From the NCBI GenBank assembly GCA_945869735.1, contig CAMBPQ010000006.1, positions 1-64,000 on the forward strand: a stretch of DNA of 64,000 nucleotides, read 5' to 3'. This document shows, piece after piece, positions 24,829-35,134 of this stretch. How positions within the stretch are numbered: position 1 is the first letter of the stretch; every line of letters begins with the position of its first letter. A program made the translations under genes and the position numbers. The notes beneath the pieces are model-generated. The model made no database searches. It was not told the origin of the DNA and saw only the letters and a program-made list of their open reading frames with translations. The stretch is from Planctomicrobium piriforme (GTDB lineage Bacteria > Planctomycetota > Planctomycetia > Pirellulales > UBA1268).

Positions 24829-27126
24829 CTACACGAGGCCCCACCGCTTTCGCAGAAACCACTCACCGCACAAGCAGGCGGCCATGAGGAGGAACATGGG
24901 CGAGGTATCCCACGGCGAGAACGACCACTGTTCGGTCGACTCGAAGGTGGGCGGACTGGCGGCGATCTCCTCGAAGATCGCCGGCAGTTCCTCGGGCAGC
25001 CGCACGCCGCCGCTGGTCACCTCCGCGATCTGCCGCATCAGCAGTGGATTAGCCCGTGGGTTGGCGAGTTCCAAATCCTGACGAAACACGGTGAACCGGG
25101 CCGACCGCTCCCGCGGCGTGGCGTCGCCGGGCCTCGTGGCCCTGACGACGAGCTTCCAGTCTCCCGGCTCGGCGCACTCCGCGACGGTGCCCGAGAAGGT
25201 ATCGCCCTGTCGGCCGACGCGAACGGGCCGCTTCTGGCCGTCGGGGCCGATCACCACCGCATCGAGCGCGACACCGGCCTGGGCCGTGCCGTCGGGCTTC
25301 GTGAGGCCGGCGTCGAAGGGAAGGGGCGTGCCCGGTGAAATCCGTCGCTGGGCGAGCCGCACCCAGAGCGTGTCCTGCTCGGCGTCATCCTGCCGTGCGA
25401 GCCAGAGCACGAACTGCCGCCAGAAACGGCGGTGCTGCTCAACGGCCCCCTGCATCGCCCACCGCCAGGTGGAGTCGGCGGCGAAGGCGAGCACGCGGCC
25501 CTCGCCATACTCACGGCCCACGAGCAGCGGCTTGCCGTCCGGCGTCGCGGCGAGGGTCTTCGTCGTCGGTAGGAGCCGACCGATGAGGCTCGCTCCGTCG
25601 AGCGCGGGCAGCGCCCGCCAGACTGCGGCGGTGTCGTCGTCAGTCTTACCGAGCCGGAGGATCGAGATGTTGCCAAATCGCTGATCGGGCACCATCCGCA
25701 TCGCCCCCTCCATGTGCAGCCCCTTGCGGACTGGCTCGTCAAACGGCTGCCGAGCGAGACGGTCAGCCTCGAAGGGCATCGCCGGTCCGAGCGCGGAACC
25801 GGCCCAGCCTCCCGCTTCGAAGGCGTGAAACCCGCCGAGCAGCCCCAGACCAGCGCCAGCGTTCACCTTCCCGAGGATCGTCTTCAGGTCGTCGCCCCGC
25901 ACCGCCGACGAGTCGAGATCGCCGATCAGAAACGCGTCGTAGTCGCCGGTGAGTCGCCGAGAGATGTCGACCGGCCAGCGGTTGCGGCGGCTGGAGTCGA
26001 TCCAGTCGAAGTCGACCTGCATGTCGGGGCTGGCTGCGAGCATCCGCCGCAGGAACCGCTGCTCTACCCTCAGCTCGCCCTCCAGGTAGAGCACGCGGAG
26101 TCCGCCGTCGATCACATCGACAAAGGTCGAGAGTTCGTTGTTGGCGAGGATCACCTCCCCTTCCTGAGGTTCGACCTTGAGCGTCAGCTTCCGCTCGCCG
26201 ATGACCTTGGGCGTCCACGCGAGCCGCACCGCCTCCTCGACCGCTTCGCCTGCGACCTGCACGATCGTCCGCGCCACCTCCTCCACCACACCCGACTCGT
26301 TCTCCGCGAGGAGCACGACGGCAGCCTGCCGGCCCGCCAGCCCGTCGAGCCTGACACGACCCGCCACTTCGAGCGCATTCTTCACGTAGACGGTCTCGGC
26401 AACCGCGAGGTTGACGACCGCTGCGTCTCGACCCTGGCCGCCGCCACGCTGCTGGCCGAAGGTCACGCTCCAGAGCGGGACGCCAGTATCGGCGATCTTC
26501 CGAGCCGCCGACTGTGGCGGGAGGTCACGCGGGGCGTAGGCATGCTGGGCCCCGTCGCTGAGCACGACGATGCCGGCGATCGTCCGGCCTGCCGTTGACC
26601 GCAGGCCATCGTCGATCGCAGCGCCGATCGCCGTCTCGTCGGCAGCGGGCTCGTCGGCCCAGGACCCGAGCGGAAAGGGGTCGGCACCGATTGGGGTGAC
26701 GGGATGCAGTTCGCGGTCGAACCGCCAGACGGCGATCTCGAAATCACCTGCCGACGCGAGCGCCTCGGCCGCGGGCCGCGCGGCGGCCAGCGCATCGGCC
26801 ATCTCCTGCCACCTCGTCCGGCCGCCGGGCCCGTCGGCCACCGTCATGCTCTCCGACGCATCGGCGAGCACGATCACGGTGCCCTGCTGACGGGCGTTTT
26901 GGGTGGCCACGAACGTCGGCCGTAGCATGCAGGCCACGAGCGCCAGAAACGCGGCGAGCCGTAACAGCGAGAGCACGAGCCGGCCGGTCGGCGACACACG
27001 CGAACGGTCGGGCGGCACGGCCAGGAGTACAGCCAGCAGAGCCAGCGCCACCACCGCCACGAAGGCCCACGACCACACGGGGTCGAAGTGCAGCGACACT
27101 TCCTGGAGCGACCGCGACGGGGTCAT
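24829..27126 (-). CDS. Membrane VWA/glutamine-amidotransferase-like protein
   Basis: A 765-residue protein of a type common in planctomycete MoxR clusters. Two hydrophobic spans lie at about residues 16-40 and 48-67, then a von Willebrand A-like domain with a degenerate metal site (VIVLADASESMTVADG; the canonical form is DxSxS). The central part (about residues 330-560) resembles a glutamine-amidotransferase-like fold, with VLYLEGELRVEQRFLRRML and LGLLGGFHAFEAGGW; no catalytic Cys is visible. A last helix near the end (MFLLMAACLCGEWFL) anchors the C-terminus. The start overlaps the stop of the BatA-like gene as ATGA, showing translational coupling. It probably forms a membrane complex with that protein. 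Confidence 0.82.
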   Translation of the reverse strand: MTPSRSLQEVSLHFDPVWSWAFVAVVALALLAVLLAVPPDRSRVSPTGRLVLSLLRLAAFLALVACMLRPTFVATQNARQQGTVIVLADASESMTVADGPGGRTRWQEMADALAAARPAAEALASAGDFEIAVWRFDRELHPVTPIGADPFPLGSWADEPAADETAIGAAIDDGLRSTAGRTIAGIVVLSDGAQHAYAPRDLPPQSAARKIADTGVPLWSVTFGQQRGGGQGRDAAVVNLAVAETVYVKNALEVAGRVRLDGLAGRQAAVVLLAENESGVVEEVARTIVQVAGEAVEEAVRLAWTPKVIGERKLTLKVEPQEGEVILANNELSTFVDVIDGGLRVLYLEGELRVEQRFLRRMLAASPDMQVDFDWIDSSRRNRWPVDISRRLTGDYDAFLIGDLDSSAVRGDDLKTILGKVNAGAGLGLLGGFHAFEAGGWAGSALGPAMPFEADRLARQPFDEPVRKGLHMEGAMRMVPDQRFGNISILRLGKTDDDTAAVWRALPALDGASLIGRLLPTTKTLAATPDGKPLLVGREYGEGRVLAFAADSTWRWAMQGAVEQHRRFWRQFVLWLARQDDAEQDTLWVRLAQRRISPGTPLPFDAGLTKPDGTAQAGVALDAVVIGPDGQKRPVRVGRQGDTFSGTVAECAEPGDWKLVVRATRPGDATPRERSARFTVFRQDLELANPRANPLLMRQIAEVTSGGVRLPEELPAIFEEIAASPPTFESTEQWSFSPWDTSPMFLLMAACLCGEWFLRKRWGLV

Positions 27127-29447
27127 CCTTGCACCTGCGGCACGGGAGGGACCGGCGGCGGGCCCGACCGCGGCGGCACGGGGGGCGGAAGCGGTGACGA
27201 CGCGTTGCTGACGGGCGGCACCAGCGGGGGGACGACTCGATCGGCGGGCGCGGCCTCCTCCGCAAACGTCGCGGCGGCCCCCTGCCCCGCATCGACACCT
27301 TCGCGGGGCGAATAGAAACGGTTGGCGACCATCCAATCCGCTGCCATCGCCAGCGCCACAAGCACGATTACCCACGGGAAGAGTTCAGAACCGATCCGTT
27401 CGATATTCACGTCGCGAACCAACTCGTCCTCCGTCCGTGCGAGCCGGTGGCCCGGGCCGAGCACGGCCGCGAGATCCGCGGCGGGCACGCGACTGAAATC
27501 GGTGGCGGAGGGGACGAGGTTGACGCTGAAGCCCTTGGCCACACCCCCCACCTCGCCGCCAGCGCGGACGACGTAGTTGCCCGGCACCTGCGTGGCGGTG
27601 ACGGTGATCGTGCCCCGCTTCTGGTCAACCGCCGCAGGAAAGTCGTCGCCGGCCGGCGTGCTCACGACCGCGGCCGGCACGTCCCGCCGATCAAGGTGCA
27701 GGACGGCCGCGGAGCCGGCGAGCACGTTGCGGTCCTCCGAAGTGTCGATGGCGTGCAGGAGCGTCTCGGTGGCGAGAATCAGGAAGGGCCAGGGCTCGAA
27801 GCCGGTGGCGAGCGTGTTCCAGGCGTCGGGATCCGTCCCGGCCTGCGAGACGGGGGTCGTGACGAGCACGACGGTGCCGCCACCCAGACGGTGCTCGACC
27901 ACCGCGGGAAGCCCGTTGCGATAAGGGGCAACCACAGCAGCCGTGGCAGCGTTCCCGATACCCAGGGGCTCCCCGGCCGGGGTGAACTCCCAATGCCGTG
28001 TGACCGGAAAATCCTGCCACGGGACGGCGTCGCCGACCCGTCGGAACGCCGCGAGGATCGGGTGATCGAGCGACGCCGGCGCCAGGAAGTTGCCCTCCTT
28101 GCTCCGCCACACGCGGACGATGTCGCCACCGAGCACGCGACGGGAGGCATCGGAGTTGAACCGCTCAGCGGATCCGGCCCGCGGTCCGAGCCAGATCACG
28201 AGGCCCCGGCCAGTGGCAACCCAGCGTTCGAGCGCTTCCCACGTCTGCGGTGGCAGCGGCGGCGGGTCGAGCAGCACCATCCCCGCGGCTGCGTCCCATG
28301 AAGCCGTGTCGAGCAACTCGATGTCGATCACCTCGGGCTCGAACCGTGCCTTGCCCGACTTCACGAGCGACTGCGGGGCGATCGCCTGCACGAGAAAGTT
28401 CGCCGTTCGCGCCGCGGGCCGAGGCGCGGCGACGATCACGCGGGCCGCGGCGCCCACCTCGACCGTGAAGTAGCGGACATCGTCTGCCTCCAGATCGTCC
28501 GCCCCCTCGATGACCACCCGGCCCTGCCGCGTCCCCGGCTCGAGTCCTGCGATGTCGAAGTCGACCTGCACCGGTTCCGCAGGCGTCCAGGTCACAGGCT
28601 TCACGCCGCGCCGCACATACTGCCCGTCGGCCCCGAGCAGTTCCACCGCGACGGCGCGGGTGGCATCGGGCCCAACCCGGGAGGCCGACGCTGTGATAGC
28701 CAGGGCCGTGCCGGCCGAGACCCGCTCCCCCGAGAGGTCGATCGCATCGATCGCGAAGTTCTGCGGGGCCGAGGCACCGACGTCGATGAACGCCACCGTC
28801 GGCTCACCGGCGGCCGCCTCGGGCTGCGTCGCGGCGTTGTCCCAGGCGCCGTGTGAGCAGTCAGTGAACACGTAGAGTTCCTTGCGGGCCAGTTCCGCTC
28901 CCGCGAGCAGTCGGCGGGCCTCGGCGATCACGCTCGGCAGCGGGGCCGCCGGCGTGGCGGCGGTGAGCCGGTCGATCCGCGCAGCCGCGGCCGCCACCGT
29001 CGGCGAGAACGTCGCCGCCCCGCCCGAGGTATCGAGCACCGCGACCTTGCTCCCAGCGGGGAGTTTGCCAAATAGCACACGAGCCATCGCGGCGGCGCGA
29101 TCGAGCCGCGTCTGGTTGGCCTCGCGGAGCGTCATCCGCGGGGACGCGTCAAAGACGAAGGCGGCCGCGACCGGTCCCTCGCCATCGACGAGCCAGCCCG
29201 CGCCGCGGAGCACCGGCCGGGCGAGTGCCAGGGCGAAGAGCGCCAGCGCCGCCATCCGCACAAGCAGCAGCAGGATGTGGCTGAGCCTGAGCCGGCGGCG
29301 GTTGGCCACCGCCCGCTCGCGCAAAAACCGCAGCGCGGGAAAGTCGTGCGGCACCGGCTTCCGCCGCATGATGAGATGCAGCACGAGCGGCACCGCCACG
29401 AGCGCCGCCCCACCGAGGAGCAGGGGTGTGATGAACGAGAGACCCAT
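27123..29447 (-). CDS. BatA-domain membrane protein with VWA-like region
   Basis: A 774-residue protein. The N-terminal BatA-type signature is clear: ITPLLLGGAALVAVPLVLHL, then RRKPVPHDFPALRFLRER and a second membrane helix. A VWA-like region follows (AAFVFDASPRMTLREANQTR), with the metal site again altered. After about residue 300 comes a beta-rich region and a membrane helix (LFPWVIVLVALAMAADWM) close to the end. The final 55 residues are strongly proline-rich (SPLPPPVPPRSGPPPVPPVP), probably a cytoplasmic contact tail. It begins three bases after the DUF58 stop and overlaps the next gene by four bases. The family works with MoxR ATPases in envelope assembly or stress resistance. Confidence 0.82.
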   Translation of the reverse strand: MGLSFITPLLLGGAALVAVPLVLHLIMRRKPVPHDFPALRFLRERAVANRRRLRLSHILLLLVRMAALALFALALARPVLRGAGWLVDGEGPVAAAFVFDASPRMTLREANQTRLDRAAAMARVLFGKLPAGSKVAVLDTSGGAATFSPTVAAAAARIDRLTAATPAAPLPSVIAEARRLLAGAELARKELYVFTDCSHGAWDNAATQPEAAAGEPTVAFIDVGASAPQNFAIDAIDLSGERVSAGTALAITASASRVGPDATRAVAVELLGADGQYVRRGVKPVTWTPAEPVQVDFDIAGLEPGTRQGRVVIEGADDLEADDVRYFTVEVGAAARVIVAAPRPAARTANFLVQAIAPQSLVKSGKARFEPEVIDIELLDTASWDAAAGMVLLDPPPLPPQTWEALERWVATGRGLVIWLGPRAGSAERFNSDASRRVLGGDIVRVWRSKEGNFLAPASLDHPILAAFRRVGDAVPWQDFPVTRHWEFTPAGEPLGIGNAATAAVVAPYRNGLPAVVEHRLGGGTVVLVTTPVSQAGTDPDAWNTLATGFEPWPFLILATETLLHAIDTSEDRNVLAGSAAVLHLDRRDVPAAVVSTPAGDDFPAAVDQKRGTITVTATQVPGNYVVRAGGEVGGVAKGFSVNLVPSATDFSRVPAADLAAVLGPGHRLARTEDELVRDVNIERIGSELFPWVIVLVALAMAADWMVANRFYSPREGVDAGQGAAATFAEEAAPADRVVPPLVPPVSNASSPLPPPVPPRSGPPPVPPVPQVQG

Positions 29448-29450
29448 GGC

Positions 29451-30350
29451 TTAAAACCTCGTACGGCGGCTGACGAGGTATTCCATGAGGGCGCGGTCGA
29501 ACTGCATGTCCGTGTCGAGCGGCACGTAGTCGATCCCCGCCCGGAAGCATGACGCCCGGTAGTCCTCGCGGAAGGCCTCGACTGCCTGTACGTAACCGCG
29601 GCGGGCCGCGTCAGCGTCAATCACGAGCTTATCGCGGCCCTCGGGCTCGGTGAGCTCCACCATGCCCTCGAACGGAAATGTCACCTCGGCCTCGTCGAGG
29701 ATGTGAAACAGGATCACATCGTGGCCGCGGTGCCGGAGCCGGAGGAGCGCTTCCTTGATCGGCGCGGGATCGGCAAGCAGGTCGCTAAAGACCATCACGA
29801 GCGACCGGTGCCGGAGCATCGCGGCCACCTGCACGAGACTCCTCGCAATGTCGGTCCCACCCGACGGCTCGACCTTCGAGAGCACGGAGAGCACCTGGGC
29901 GATCTGCGAACGCCGCGAGCGGGCTGGCAGCGAGGCGTGGAGCTTCTCGTCGAAGACCATCAGGCCGCAGGGGTCCTGCTGGTGGATCATCAGCCAGCAG
30001 AGCGCGGCGGCGAGTGAGATCGCGTAGTCGAGCTTCGTGATCTGCTGGCGGTAGGTGTAGGCCATCGAGCCGCTCGCGTCGATCACGAGGTAGCCCGTGA
30101 TGTTGGTCTCGGCCTCGAACTTCTTGATGTAGTACTTGTCGGTCTTGGCGTAGACGAGCCAGTCGATATCCTTCGGATCATCGCCCGTCGCATACTTGCG
30201 ATGCTCGCTGAACTCGACCGAAAACCCCTGGTACGGGCTGGCGTGCAGGCCCTGCAGAAAGCCCTTGACGATGAACTGGGCGCGCAGATCGAGCCGCGCG
30301 ATCTGCCGCACGACCTCAGGCTTCAGATATTCCTCGACCGCGCGGGCCAT
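29451..30350 (-). CDS. DUF58 domain protein
   Basis: A 299-residue DUF58 protein. The family core is the segment GFSVEFSEHRKYATGDDPKD followed by IDWLVYAKTDKYYIKKFEAE and a VWA-like domain starting VIDASGSMAYTY with its metal-site Asp-x-Ser-x-Ser. DUF58 proteins are almost always next to MoxR-type AAA ATPases; here moxR lies 39 bases upstream and the BatA-like gene three bases downstream. There is no signal peptide, so it is likely a cytosolic or peripheral partner of MoxR. The exact substrate is unknown for the family. Confidence 0.92.
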   Translation of the reverse strand: MARAVEEYLKPEVVRQIARLDLRAQFIVKGFLQGLHASPYQGFSVEFSEHRKYATGDDPKDIDWLVYAKTDKYYIKKFEAETNITGYLVIDASGSMAYTYRQQITKLDYAISLAAALCWLMIHQQDPCGLMVFDEKLHASLPARSRRSQIAQVLSVLSKVEPSGGTDIARSLVQVAAMLRHRSLVMVFSDLLADPAPIKEALLRLRHRGHDVILFHILDEAEVTFPFEGMVELTEPEGRDKLVIDADAARRGYVQAVEAFREDYRASCFRAGIDYVPLDTDMQFDRALMEYLVSRRTRF

Positions 30351-30389
30351 GCTTTACCACGGGACCAAGGCCCGGGTTCCTCGTCCGCA

Positions 30390-31415
<1,026 letters not shown>

Positions 31416-31629
31416 GCCTGCGATCCTTCCTGCCGGGGTGCGGAGTCTGTCGAGCCCCTTCAGTATCGGGTGTGGTCGCCGGGCCGGCAATCGAACACGC
31501 ACGGCATCGAGGCTTGGCGGCAGCGCATCCTGCCGCCTCGGCAAACGTGATACCATTGAAGCGAGCGTGCGGGGCGCGGTTTTGCATCCAGACCGCCCAT
31601 GCCGCCCTGCCGCCGCCCGGGAATCTGGC

Positions 31630-34041
31630 GTGATCTGCCCCCGCCCTCTCCGCGTCGTCCAGAGCCTCCGCCTGCCGGCGGCGCTGGTCCTGTTCTGTGT
31701 CGCGGTCTGCGGCTCGTCGGCCGCCACCGCGGCCCCGCCCCCACCGCAAATCGGCCCCACCGACATCCAGAGGGCGATCGACAAGGCCCGCGACTACCTC
31801 CTGTCGCAGCAGAAGGACGACGGCTCCTGGGAGGCGATGCGGTCGAACGACAAGCGCGCCGGCGCCACGGCGCTGGTGATGCTGGCGCTGGCCAACGCGG
31901 GGGTCACGGCCGACCGGCCGCCGATGCGTCGGGCCCTCGACTGGCTGCGGCAGCAGACGCCGGAGGAGACCTACTCTGTCGCCCTGCAGACGATGATCCT
32001 CGCGATGCTCTCGCCGGAGGCCGACCGGGCGATCCTCGACCGCAACGTCGCCTGGCTGGAACTGGCGCAAGTGAAGCAGGGGCCGGGCACCGGCTCCTGG
32101 TCCTACGCGCAGAACCGTGGCGTCGGCATGGGCGACAACTCCAACTCGCAGTTCGCCCTGCTCGGGCTGCACGAGGCGTCGCGGGCCGGCATCCGGGTGG
32201 CCGAGGAGACGTGGGTCCGCGCTCAGCAGTACTGGGTCGCCTGCGCCAACGCCGACGGGTCGTGGGGCTACACGCTTGGCAACTCGGGGGGCTCCGGGAG
32301 CATGACCTGCGCCGGCATCGCCAGCGTCTGGATCACCTCGGAGCACATCGGCACGCCCGACGCCAGGGCCGCCCGCGACAGCGTCTCGTGCTGCGGCGGC
32401 GGTGCGTCGCCCCGCGTGCTCGAAAAGGGAATGGAGTGGCTTGGCCGGCGGTTCTCCGTGATGCAAAACCCGGGCACGGGCGGGGAGACGTGGCTCTACT
32501 ACTACCTCTACGGCCTCGAGCGGGTAGGCCGGTTCACGGCCCGCCGCTACATCGGCGACGACGACTGGTATCTCGAGGGCGCGAGGATGTTTGCCGCCAC
32601 GCAGGATCGGCTGTCGGGGAAGTTCGTCGCCAACCGCATCGAGGACTCGATCGTGGCGACGAGCTTCGCGCTGTTGTTTCTTGCCAAGGGCCGCCGCCCG
32701 GTCATCGTCTCCAAAAGCCGGCACGGCCCCGAGAACGACTGGAATCGGCATGGCCACGACATCGCCCACCTGGTCGAGCACCTTGAGACGAGATGGAAAA
32801 AAGACTATCCAGCCGGGCTCTCGTGGCACGTGACCGACACGCCGACCGCCAGCCTCGACGACCTCCAGCAGGCACCCGTCTTCTGGCTCTCGGGCAAGGT
32901 CGCCTTTGATCTGGGGCCTGACGCCGGCCCACGACTACGGCGGTACATCGACGAAGGCGGCTTCATTTTTGCCGAAGCCTGCTGCCCACAGAGCAGCGAG
33001 TTTGATCGTCGCCTGCGACAGCTGGTCGACGAAATCTTTCCGGAACCGGAGTATCGGCTGCATCTCCTGCCTCCCGAGCACCCGGCCTGGCACGCCGAGG
33101 AGATCGTCCCGCCCGAACTGCATCGGCCACTGATGGGAATCGACTACGGGTGCCGCACCTGCCTGATCTATGCGCCGCCGACTGACGTGGAAGACCCGAA
33201 GGCGGCGATGCCGAGCCTGTCGTGTCTCTGGGAACTCGGCGGGCCGTCGCGCCGGGCGCTGCGTCCGGCGATCGCCCGTGAGGTCGACGCGGCGCTCGCG
33301 ATTGGCACCAACGTGCTGGCCTACGCGACCAACCGCGAACTCAAAAGCAAGGATGCGTTCTTCGGTACCCTGCCGGCCGAGCAACCCCGTGCCGACCGCG
33401 TGGACCGCGGCCAACTCGCCATCGGCAAGCTGCGGCACTCCGGCATGTGCGACGCGGCCCCCGCAGCGCTCGCAAACATCCTGCGGGCCGCGGCCCGCGA
33501 GACGGGCATCCGTGTTGACGACACGCCGGCACAGATCGACCCGGCCGACGACCAGCTTTTCGAGTATCACCTCGTATTCATGCACGGCCGCCAGGGCTTC
33601 GCCTTCGACCAGCCGCGGCGGGAACGGATCGCGAAGTTTCTTGACCGCGGCGGCATGCTCCTGGCCGACAGCGTCTGCGCCGCCGGAGACTTCACGCAGG
33701 CCTTCCGCACCGAGATCGCCGCGATCCTGCCAGGCCACACGCTCGAGGAAATCCCCGCCGATGACCCGCTCTTCACGGCGGCAGAATACGGCGGCTACGA
33801 CATCCGTCAGGTGACGCTTCGAGAGCCGGCGGGTGGCGATGGCCCGATGGGAGTCAGGAAGCGACAGATCTCTCCGAAACTCGAAGGCGTCCGAATAGGC
33901 GACCGCTGGGCCGTGATCTTCTCCCCCTACGACCTCTCCTGCGCGCTCGAGAAGCAAAACTCGATGGAATGCACCGGCTACGGCCGGGAGGACGCCGAGA
34001 AGATCGCCCTCAACGTGCTGCTCTACTCACTCCATCAGTGA
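31630..34041 (+). CDS. Terpene-cyclase-like repeat / DUF4159 fusion
   Basis: A protein of about 803 residues. After a likely signal peptide (residues 10-35, ending in TAAPPPP) come repeats of the squalene-cyclase/prenyltransferase alpha-toroid type: KARDYLLSQQKDDGSWEAM, SVALQTMILAML, YWVACANADGSWGYTLGNS. From about residue 390 to the end is DUF4159, with DLGPDAGPRLRRYIDEGGFI and later RIAKFLDRGGMLLADS, apparently a second, related half. There is no DxDD acid motif of true cyclases, so a scaffold role is more likely. The GTG at 31630 is my best start but is poorly supported. It is divergent from moxR and shares its control region of 214 bases. A separate DUF4159 protein occurs at 48431. Confidence 0.78.
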   Translation: MICPRPLRVVQSLRLPAALVLFCVAVCGSSAATAAPPPPQIGPTDIQRAIDKARDYLLSQQKDDGSWEAMRSNDKRAGATALVMLALANAGVTADRPPMRRALDWLRQQTPEETYSVALQTMILAMLSPEADRAILDRNVAWLELAQVKQGPGTGSWSYAQNRGVGMGDNSNSQFALLGLHEASRAGIRVAEETWVRAQQYWVACANADGSWGYTLGNSGGSGSMTCAGIASVWITSEHIGTPDARAARDSVSCCGGGASPRVLEKGMEWLGRRFSVMQNPGTGGETWLYYYLYGLERVGRFTARRYIGDDDWYLEGARMFAATQDRLSGKFVANRIEDSIVATSFALLFLAKGRRPVIVSKSRHGPENDWNRHGHDIAHLVEHLETRWKKDYPAGLSWHVTDTPTASLDDLQQAPVFWLSGKVAFDLGPDAGPRLRRYIDEGGFIFAEACCPQSSEFDRRLRQLVDEIFPEPEYRLHLLPPEHPAWHAEEIVPPELHRPLMGIDYGCRTCLIYAPPTDVEDPKAAMPSLSCLWELGGPSRRALRPAIAREVDAALAIGTNVLAYATNRELKSKDAFFGTLPAEQPRADRVDRGQLAIGKLRHSGMCDAAPAALANILRAAARETGIRVDDTPAQIDPADDQLFEYHLVFMHGRQGFAFDQPRRERIAKFLDRGGMLLADSVCAAGDFTQAFRTEIAAILPGHTLEEIPADDPLFTAAEYGGYDIRQVTLREPAGGDGPMGVRKRQISPKLEGVRIGDRWAVIFSPYDLSCALEKQNSMECTGYGREDAEKIALNVLLYSLHQ

Positions 34042-34086
34042 TGAGCCGAATCGGTCCACCGCGGGTGACATGCTGAGCCACGCCTC

Positions 34087-34118
34087 CCCGTCAGGAAGCC
34101 CCAAACGCGAGCGCGGGG
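34087..34118 (+). repeat. REP-like repeat, orientation A
   Basis: CCCGTCAGGAAGCCCCAAAC then GCGAGCGCGGGG, one base different from the copy at 8125. It is followed ten bases later by the 29-bp repeat shared with the left end of the window. Confidence 0.75.
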
Positions 34119-34128
34119 TAGACGGGTG

Positions 34129-34157
34129 GCATCGAGACGGTGCCGGATTGGTTCGCC
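34129..34157 (+). repeat. 29-bp exact repeat shared with position 5-33
   Basis: GCATCGAGACGGTGCCGGAT followed by TGGTTCGCC is identical at both sites and diverges just after (CGGCGG against CGCGGA). Here it is in the convergent gap after the DUF4159 fusion gene. Confidence 0.8.
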
Positions 34158-34309
34158 GGCGGTGACATGCTCGCCGCCGGGGGATTTTGCTACAGGATGC
34201 CAGTTTGGCCGACGGGGCATCGCTCGTGAGTCGCAAACATTCCCCGGCGTCTGCGCGTGCCCCCGACCGGCTCCTCACGATCCCTCCAAAAACCGGCTGG
34301 ACTTCCGAA

Positions 34310-35005
34310 TCACCGCTCGTCGCTGGAACCGCCCACGAGAAAGCTGGCGTAGTAGAGCAGCGTGAGGATGCTCTGCAGCGTGCCGGCAACGTAGGTCCAG
34401 GCGGCCGCGTTGAGCACGTTATTGACCGCCCCCATTTGGGCCGCTGGCACGATGCAGAGGTCGACGAGTTGGGCCTTCGCGCGGTTGCTGGCGTCAATCT
34501 CCACGGGGAGGTTCACCAACTGAAAGAAGACGGTGCCTCCGAAAAGGATGATGCCCAGCCACGCGACCGCGGAGAGCGACATCGCCACGCCGATCATGAA
34601 CACGAAGAAGCCCAGGCCGCTGCCGAAGTTGGCGACGCCGACGGCGGCATTGCGGACGGCCATCAACGAGTAGCCCTGGGCGTCCTGCAGCGCGTGGCCG
34701 GCCTCGTGGGCCGCGATGCCGACGGCCGCCAACGACCGCTCCCCATACACCCCCTCCGAGAGCCGCAGCACTTTGGCCCGGGGGTCGTAATGGTCGTTCA
34801 ACTGGCCAGGGACGGCCTCGATCTCGATCTCGGTGGCGCCAGCCGAATCGAGAATGTGCCGGGCTGCGGCGGCCCCCGTCAGCGGAGCCGGCTCGCGCGA
34901 TGCGGCCGCGAACGCGGAGTGCACCCGCCACTGGGCCCACATCGCCAGGAGCATGGCGGGGGCGATCCAGAGCAGGTAGTTGGGATCGAAGTAAAAGCCT
35001 GGCAT
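34310..35005 (-). CDS. Membrane zinc metallopeptidase, YugP family
   Basis: A 231-residue protein matching the YugP/DUF230 family of putative neutral zinc metallopeptidases. The zinc site is VGIAAHEAGHALQDAQGY; upstream is LNDHYDPRAKVLRLSEGVY, the other conserved block. Hydrophobic spans lie near the N-terminus (LLWIAPAMLLAMWAQW), in the middle (FFVFMIGVAMSLSAVAWLGI) and at the C-terminus (LQSILTLLYYASFLVGG). The start MPGFYFDPNYLL at 35005 has GGGAGG in front and fits the family; an in-frame ATG at 35050 is an alternative. It is an inner-membrane enzyme of unknown substrate. Confidence 0.88.
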   Translation of the reverse strand: MPGFYFDPNYLLWIAPAMLLAMWAQWRVHSAFAAASREPAPLTGAAAARHILDSAGATEIEIEAVPGQLNDHYDPRAKVLRLSEGVYGERSLAAVGIAAHEAGHALQDAQGYSLMAVRNAAVGVANFGSGLGFFVFMIGVAMSLSAVAWLGIILFGGTVFFQLVNLPVEIDASNRAKAQLVDLCIVPAAQMGAVNNVLNAAAWTYVAGTLQSILTLLYYASFLVGGSSDER

Positions 35006-35134
35006 CGGCGTCAGCCTCCCGTCCTCGTGAATCGTCTCATTCGCCGCCATCGGCCCCGGCGGCAGCCTTCGAGCGACCAGACTATTCTAGACGTTCGCCC
35101 GGCGCATGGCTCGCCGGCTCCACACCGGCGTCTC

